Shown: in pieces, positions 60,901 to 64,000 of the stretch
Numbering within the stretch: position 1 is the stretch's first letter
How the letters are laid out: each line of letters begins with the position of its first letter
Assembly: GCF_010211755.1 (NCBI RefSeq)
Contig: NZ_PDWR01000008.1
Coordinates: forward strand, 62,001 to 126,000
DNA: 64,000 nt
Direction: 5' to 3'
Source: Pseudoxanthomonas sangjuensis
GTDB taxonomy: Bacteria; Pseudomonadota; Gammaproteobacteria; Xanthomonadales; Xanthomonadaceae
Translations under genes and position numbers: made by a program
Notes under the pieces: generated by a model
Databases searched by the model: none
Told to the model about the DNA's origin: nothing
Seen by the model: the letters and a program-made list of their open reading frames with translations, nothing else

Positions 60901-61746
60901 ATCTACGAGATCGACGACCCATTGTGGGACTTGCCGGAAGATCATCCGGACCATAAGTACTATGCCGAACAGGCACAGTCGATTGTCATGCTGATCGAGA
61001 ATGCATCGCTGGTGACGACGTCAATGCAGACGCTGGCTGAGCGCTTGTCGGTGTTGAATCCGCGTACGGAGATCGTCCCCAACTCACTTGATCAGAGCCT
61101 GTGGAACGCGCCGCTCTCCGAGGGCCGTATCGCCGAGATCTTGGCAGAGCACTCATTGGACCATGATCGACCGCGCATCCTCTACATGGGCACTTCGTCG
61201 CACCGCGGAGACCTGCAGATGGTCCTGCCGGCGATCAATGCTGTGCTGGGCGTGCGCCCGGAAGTGGAGTTCATCCAGATTGGCGGTGGCGAACCGCTAC
61301 CCTGCGCACGCCTTATCGAGGTACCTGAATCCTGCTCCACCTATCCCGAGTTCGTCACATGGTTCCGTGCTATCTGCTCGGCAGCCACGCTCGCACTGGC
61401 ACCGTTGCGCGACAGCGAGTTCAACACGATGAAATCCGACATCAAGGCGCTGGACTATGCCTTGGCTGGCGTACCGGCGGTCTTCAGTGCGGTCGGTCCC
61501 TACCAGATCGCCATCGTGCACGGCCAGACGGGCCTACTGGCGAAGAACGAAACCTCAAGCTGGATTCGCAACATTTCGCTGCTGCTCGATGACGCAAAGC
61601 TGCGCGATAGGCTGCGTGCCCAGGCACTCGCATGGGCGCAGGAGCGGGGTGGCCAGACCGAGGGCCGGCTCCAACGGATCGCCGCCGAGGCGTTCGGCTG
61701 GAAGGTCAGGGGTGATGGCGGCAACACAGAGGGCCTGGTCCCATGA
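57946..61746 (+). CDS. Giant multidomain glycosyltransferase
   Basis: A 1266-residue cytoplasmic enzyme. Order: WYL-type repeats (12-85, FDAKWYLQAYPDVMLAG...), GWA domain (103-200, GYLDRLDEKGFAGWAVDEEHPGEPVEL...), GT2 domain (about 220-480, VSVIVPIFNAYEAVSECLASLYRH, LLIDDCSTD, LLNSDTLV), first GT4-like domain (about 500-895, RILFVISTQTGGTPQTN..., WPETYCHTLTEMWSCGIPVLGMD), second GT4-like domain (about 905-1250, YIYEIDDPLWDLPEDHP, YMGTSSHRGDLQMVLPA). It may add two or three sugars of the repeat unit. Start ATG 57946 has AAGG upstream. It ends in an ATGA overlap with wbqC. Confidence 0.87.
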   Translation: MSIDTMAEDIRLVRNSGLFDAKWYLQAYPDVMLAGLDPVEHYLRYGANLERNPGPGFDTARYLRENPELFRSGVNPLVHFLRRPSSHRGSHAKPPEDAAQQQRGLRGYLDRLDEKGFAGWAVDEEHPGEPVELSVFADGEHLVDLVTMEGRPDLSRLGLSGARAGFAHTWASYVFPTGTEIDVRFKRSGWSLAKSPRVIVHGPIPNLGERSLTFETYVEGRQAPVSVIVPIFNAYEAVSECLASLYRHTPQYAEILLIDDCSTDPRIADLIEEYASRPRTQATVNEVNLGYTRTINKGIGMASGRDVVLLNSDTLVTARWLDALRYCAYARPRVATVTALSNNAGAFSAPVFGMHNPCPPHLGNDGFARVATGATAGKLLEVPTGNGFCMYIRRAALDTLGGFDEARFPRGYGEENDFCMRALRRGWRNIVSDKAYVLHKRSQSFQGEKESLIKAGAEQLEVLYPEYRLLTARFRDIEFTRMRKRIGAALASGTPNTLPRILFVISTQTGGTPQTNLDLMRAVSDQYHGWLLRCESRVITLSELVDGVLVVRETHSLERVVDPVTHRSDGYDQIVADILYRYSIELLHIRHIAWHSLNLPAIAKSQNIPVVYSFHDFYSICPSLNLLDGDLKYCGGRCTPGEGDCQNSLWPETSMPRLKHRYVKRWQEMFREFLGHCDSFITTAPSAARTIEAAYPQLEGRIMVIPHGRDFEAFGDYARFSPNEGRIRILIPGNIGPSKGSELLREMAELDTAGKYEFHFLGSTLGTLKGVGVHHGPYERGNFHSMVRKIAPAFGVVFSIWPETYCHTLTEMWSCGIPVLGMDIGAVGDRIRASGAGWLLSHEVSPKEALQRLDEVVADAAGYAQRLASVKTWQASEAHWNDTATMAFQYRRIYGRLLNRGEREPMRLGMLYRQKPYVPATAYIRVLKPWVSALGETADARAVDARWLLAGGVDHIDALLIQRNSVPADLVPRLVACLRERRMPYIYEIDDPLWDLPEDHPDHKYYAEQAQSIVMLIENASLVTTSMQTLAERLSVLNPRTEIVPNSLDQSLWNAPLSEGRIAEILAEHSLDHDRPRILYMGTSSHRGDLQMVLPAINAVLGVRPEVEFIQIGGGEPLPCARLIEVPESCSTYPEFVTWFRAICSAATLALAPLRDSEFNTMKSDIKALDYALAGVPAVFSAVGPYQIAIVHGQTGLLAKNETSSWIRNISLLLDDAKLRDRLRAQALAWAQERGGQTEGRLQRIAAEAFGWKVRGDGGNTEGLVP

Positions 61747-62447
61747 AGCGCGTTGCCGTTCTGCAGTCCAACTACCTGCCATGGAAGGGCTACTTCGACA
61801 TCATCGCGGCGGTCGATGAATTCATCGTCTACGACTGCGTCCAGTACACCAAGAACGATTGGCGCAATCGTAACCAGATCAAGACGGCCCAGGGCAAGGC
61901 GTGGTTGACGGTGCCGGTCAGGCAGCACAGTCTCGAGCAGACCATCGAACAGACCGAGGTAGCCGATGCCAGCTGCTTCAGAAAGCACTGGACCAGCTTC
62001 CGCCAGAGTTACGCGCGCGCACCGCATCTCGACTACTGCCGCGAACGGCTTGAGCCGATTTTCCTCGAGCTCGGCGGCTGTAGGCTGCTTAGTCAGGTCA
62101 ACCTGCGCACGATCAAGGCCATCTGCGACATGCTCGGCATTGGTACCATCATCCGCGATGCGCGCGAATACGACTTGGTCGGCGATCGCAACGAGCGGCT
62201 GGTGAACCTCTGCCGGCAGGCTGGCGCCTCGACCTACCTTTCGGGAGCCGCTGCCCGTGCGTACCTCGACGAAACGCTTTTTTCCAGCGAGGGCATCGCG
62301 GTGGAATGGATGCGCTACGACGGTTATCCGGAATACGCGCAGCCGCATCCGCCATTCGACCACCATGTGAGCGTCCTGGACCTGCTGGCCGTTACCGGTC
62401 CCAAGGCCCCACGTTTCATGTTGCACGTAGAAGGGGGCGGGTTATGA
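61743..62447 (+). CDS. WbqC family protein
   Basis: A 234-residue protein with VAVLQSNYLPWKGYFDIIAAVDEFIVYDCVQYTKNDWRNRNQIKTAQGKAWLTVPVR (4-59), the defining start of the WbqC-like family (PF08889). Members are found in O-antigen and capsule clusters, some with acyl- or amino-transfer roles to sugar residues, but the reaction is not settled. Overlaps the glycosyltransferase before it and the GT2 after it by four bases each, so it is translated within one operon. Confidence 0.85.
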   Translation: MKRVAVLQSNYLPWKGYFDIIAAVDEFIVYDCVQYTKNDWRNRNQIKTAQGKAWLTVPVRQHSLEQTIEQTEVADASCFRKHWTSFRQSYARAPHLDYCRERLEPIFLELGGCRLLSQVNLRTIKAICDMLGIGTIIRDAREYDLVGDRNERLVNLCRQAGASTYLSGAAARAYLDETLFSSEGIAVEWMRYDGYPEYAQPHPPFDHHVSVLDLLAVTGPKAPRFMLHVEGGGL

Positions 62448-63376
62448 CGCGTTCGATCAGCGTGGTGGTCCCCGTGTACCGCAGTGGCCCCATCTTGCCA
62501 GTGCTGTATGAACGGTTAAGTACGGTGCTGTCGGCGTTGACCGACGTGTGGGAGGTCATTCTGGTGGATGATGCGAGCAACGACGGCACCTTCGACAGCG
62601 TGCTCGAGTTGCACCGTCGCGATTCGCGGGTGAAGGCGATCCGCTTCGCGCGCAACATGGGTCAGCATTATGCGACCCTGCATGGACTGCGCCGGTGCAT
62701 GGGCGAATACGTACTGACGCTGGACGACGACCTGCAGAATCCTCCAGAGGAGATTCCGCGGTTCCTTACCAGGGTCGACGAAGGTTACGACTTGGTGATT
62801 GGCAGGATCGAGGGAAGCAAGCAACATTCACTTCTGCGCAACCTGGCTAGTGGCGCAGTGCAGTGGCTGATTGCACGGATTCTGGGTAAGCCGCGGTCGC
62901 TGGCGTTGTCCAGCTATCGCTGCATGAGCCGGCGCGCTGCCCGGAGCATTTCTACGTACTCCGGTGCGCAGGTCTACCTGCCCGCACTAATGCTAGGCGC
63001 AGTACCGACGGATCGCATCTGCAACATCGATGTCCCCCACCATCCGCGCATGGACGGGCACAGCCAGTACACGCTGCGCAAACTGCTGAAGCTCTCCTCC
63101 TACCTGGTGATCAACCATTCCTCGATTCCGCTGCGTTTCGTGACCGCATGGGGCACCTTTCTCTGCGTTGCCAGCCTCGTGTATGCGGCCTACGTGGTCG
63201 TGGATGTGTTGCTGAACGGCTCGGCGGTCACCGGTTGGCCGACCCTCGCCGTGTTGGTGTCTTTCATGTCTGGCAATGTCCTGATGTGCATGGGTATCCT
63301 TGGTGAGTACATAGGCCGGCTTGTGAGTGAAAGCGCGCGTTCCGGGCAGTCGCCTGTGTTCGAGGAACATCTGTGA
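62444..63376 (+). CDS. GT2 polyprenyl-phosphate glycosyltransferase (DPM1/ArnC-like)
   Basis: A 310-residue membrane-attached glycosyltransferase. ISVVVPVYRSGPILPVLYERLSTVL, VILVDDASNDGTF, YVLTLDDDLQNPPEEIPRFL (DDD metal-binding motif) and VPHHPRMDGHSQYTLRKLLKLSSY cover the catalytic domain; two hydrophobic helices follow (about 228-250 and 264-292), with GILGEYIGRLVSESARSGQSPVF at the end. It would load a sugar onto undecaprenyl phosphate for later modification of the glycan. It begins in an ATGA overlap with wbqC and ends at a TGATG junction with the next gene. Confidence 0.9.
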   Translation: MTRSISVVVPVYRSGPILPVLYERLSTVLSALTDVWEVILVDDASNDGTFDSVLELHRRDSRVKAIRFARNMGQHYATLHGLRRCMGEYVLTLDDDLQNPPEEIPRFLTRVDEGYDLVIGRIEGSKQHSLLRNLASGAVQWLIARILGKPRSLALSSYRCMSRRAARSISTYSGAQVYLPALMLGAVPTDRICNIDVPHHPRMDGHSQYTLRKLLKLSSYLVINHSSIPLRFVTAWGTFLCVASLVYAAYVVVDVLLNGSAVTGWPTLAVLVSFMSGNVLMCMGILGEYIGRLVSESARSGQSPVFEEHL

Positions 63377-64000
63377 TGCAACAGTTATTCGTGACGGGCA
63401 TGTTGCGGTCAGGGACATCCCTGCTGCAAACGCTACTAACCAATCATCCGGACCTGTTCGTCGCCTACCAGCCGTTCCACCAGCTGTACGTCGACGCCAA
63501 GCAGATGTTCCTGGACGAACAGGGCTGGCAGCGGCTGCTGCCGCTGGGCGACGGCATGGACGCCGCCAGCGACGAACCCGCCCGCTTCGCGGACTGGCTG
63601 GCTTCGCGGACCTTCCGCGGCGACGAAGTCGAATACCTGGCCGCGCGGGCGACGACCGGCAAGGGCGGCAGCGCGACGGACCTGCCGCACGGGTCGCTTC
63701 CGGATACGGCGACCTTCCTGGCGCTGCGCGAAGCCCTGCACGCGCGCCTTGCGGCGCAGTTCGGCAAGGCCGGCGCCGCCCTTGTCGGCTCCAAGGAGGT
63801 GCTGTGCGAGGAGTACCTCCCGGCGCTGGCTGCTGCCGGCGTGCGCTGCCTGCTGATCGTGCGCGATCCACGCGCCGTGGTCGCCTCGGCCAACCACGGC
63901 CGCTACCGCGAACTCGTCGGCGACCGCTATCCGCTGCTGATGCTGGTGCGGCTCTGGCGCAAGAGCGCGCAGGCATGGCTGGCCATGGCCGATCGCCCCG
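63376..64000 (+). CDS. Sulfotransferase family protein (runs off the window)
   Basis: The first 208 residues of a P-loop sulfotransferase-like protein. It begins MQQLFVTGMLRSGTSLLQTLLTNHPDLFVAYQPFHQ, the 5'-phosphosulfate-binding loop, and has CLLIVRDPRAVVASANHGRYRELVG, the 3'-phosphate motif, near residue 157. It differs from the fusion protein upstream in lacking a coiled coil so far. The base composition returns to high GC within this gene from about 63450. ATG 63376 overlaps the GT2 stop codon. The 3' end lies outside the window. Confidence 0.8.
   Translation, partial: MQQLFVTGMLRSGTSLLQTLLTNHPDLFVAYQPFHQLYVDAKQMFLDEQGWQRLLPLGDGMDAASDEPARFADWLASRTFRGDEVEYLAARATTGKGGSATDLPHGSLPDTATFLALREALHARLAAQFGKAGAALVGSKEVLCEEYLPALAAAGVRCLLIVRDPRAVVASANHGRYRELVGDRYPLLMLVRLWRKSAQAWLAMADRP

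Overview
The window is a high-GC chromosomal segment of a gammaproteobacterium of the family Xanthomonadaceae (Lysobacter, Luteimonas, Xanthomonas and relatives). Reasons: a Clp-type CRP homologue lies beside speD; a TTG-started trpE heads a trpE-trpG-trpD-trpC cluster; xanthomonad hairpin repeats of the GTAGGAGCGGCGTGAGCCGCGA type are present; and a cbs-metB pair adjoins a variable LPS gene cluster, the location known for Xanthomonas. No genus call is justified from this alone. I saw no rRNA, CRISPR array or intact insertion sequence. One tRNA gene (Gln, CTG) is present.

Layout. 1-2.6 kb: an accessory, lower-GC patch with a zinc-ribbon membrane protein, a membrane-anchored unknown, a small winged-helix protein like those of Mu-type phages and a Clp-fold (SDH family) serine protease. 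2.7-7.2 kb: an ECF sigma operon, arginase, two entericidin-like lipoproteins, a CsbD protein and an exported unknown. 7.3-22.1 kb: trpS, a metallo-beta-lactamase fold hydrolase, a branched-chain 2-oxoacid dehydrogenase operon, a 1200-residue secreted nuclease, tryptophan 2,3-dioxygenase, a peptide transporter and an AraC/VOC pair. 22.1-25.6 kb: a MarR regulator, hppD and hmgA, with a DUF559 nuclease gene between hairpin repeats wedged into the operon. 25.7-32.4 kb: a lipoprotein, two cation antiporters, purC, rpe and others. 32.6-39.7 kb: the trp cluster with several non-trp passengers. 39.7-49.2 kb: clp, speD, a guanidine-II riboswitch candidate with an SMR transporter gene, coq7, rplM-rpsI, tRNA-Gln, fahA-maiA, pilU and two envelope proteins. 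49.2-52.6 kb: a structured intergenic region, a DUF465 gene, cbs and metB. 52.6-64 kb: a lower-GC LPS/O-antigen cluster (Wzm, Wzt, methyltransferase fusion, sulfotransferases, a three-module glycosyltransferase, WbqC, GT2), which runs off the right end.

How the genes work together. HppD, HmgA, FahA and MaiA make up the homogentisate route of tyrosine and phenylalanine breakdown, split over two loci 20 kb apart. A palindrome in front of hppD has a partial match in front of fahA, so one MarR regulator may control both. The 2-oxoacid dehydrogenase fits supply of branched acyl-CoA primers for the iso-branched fatty acids typical of the family. Trp synthesis (trpE, G, D, C), Trp charging (trpS) and Trp breakdown (kynA) are all here. 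Cbs and MetB form the reverse transsulfuration pair.

The most unusual items are: a domain of about 90-100 residues fused to three unrelated enzymes of the LPS cluster; the hairpin-flanked DUF559 unit with compensatory stem changes; and the SMR transporter that lacks the family's essential glutamate while keeping an apparent guanidine-II riboswitch. Coordinates of start codons are my choices from ribosome binding sites and overlaps. All family assignments come from recognising motifs by eye, with no database search.
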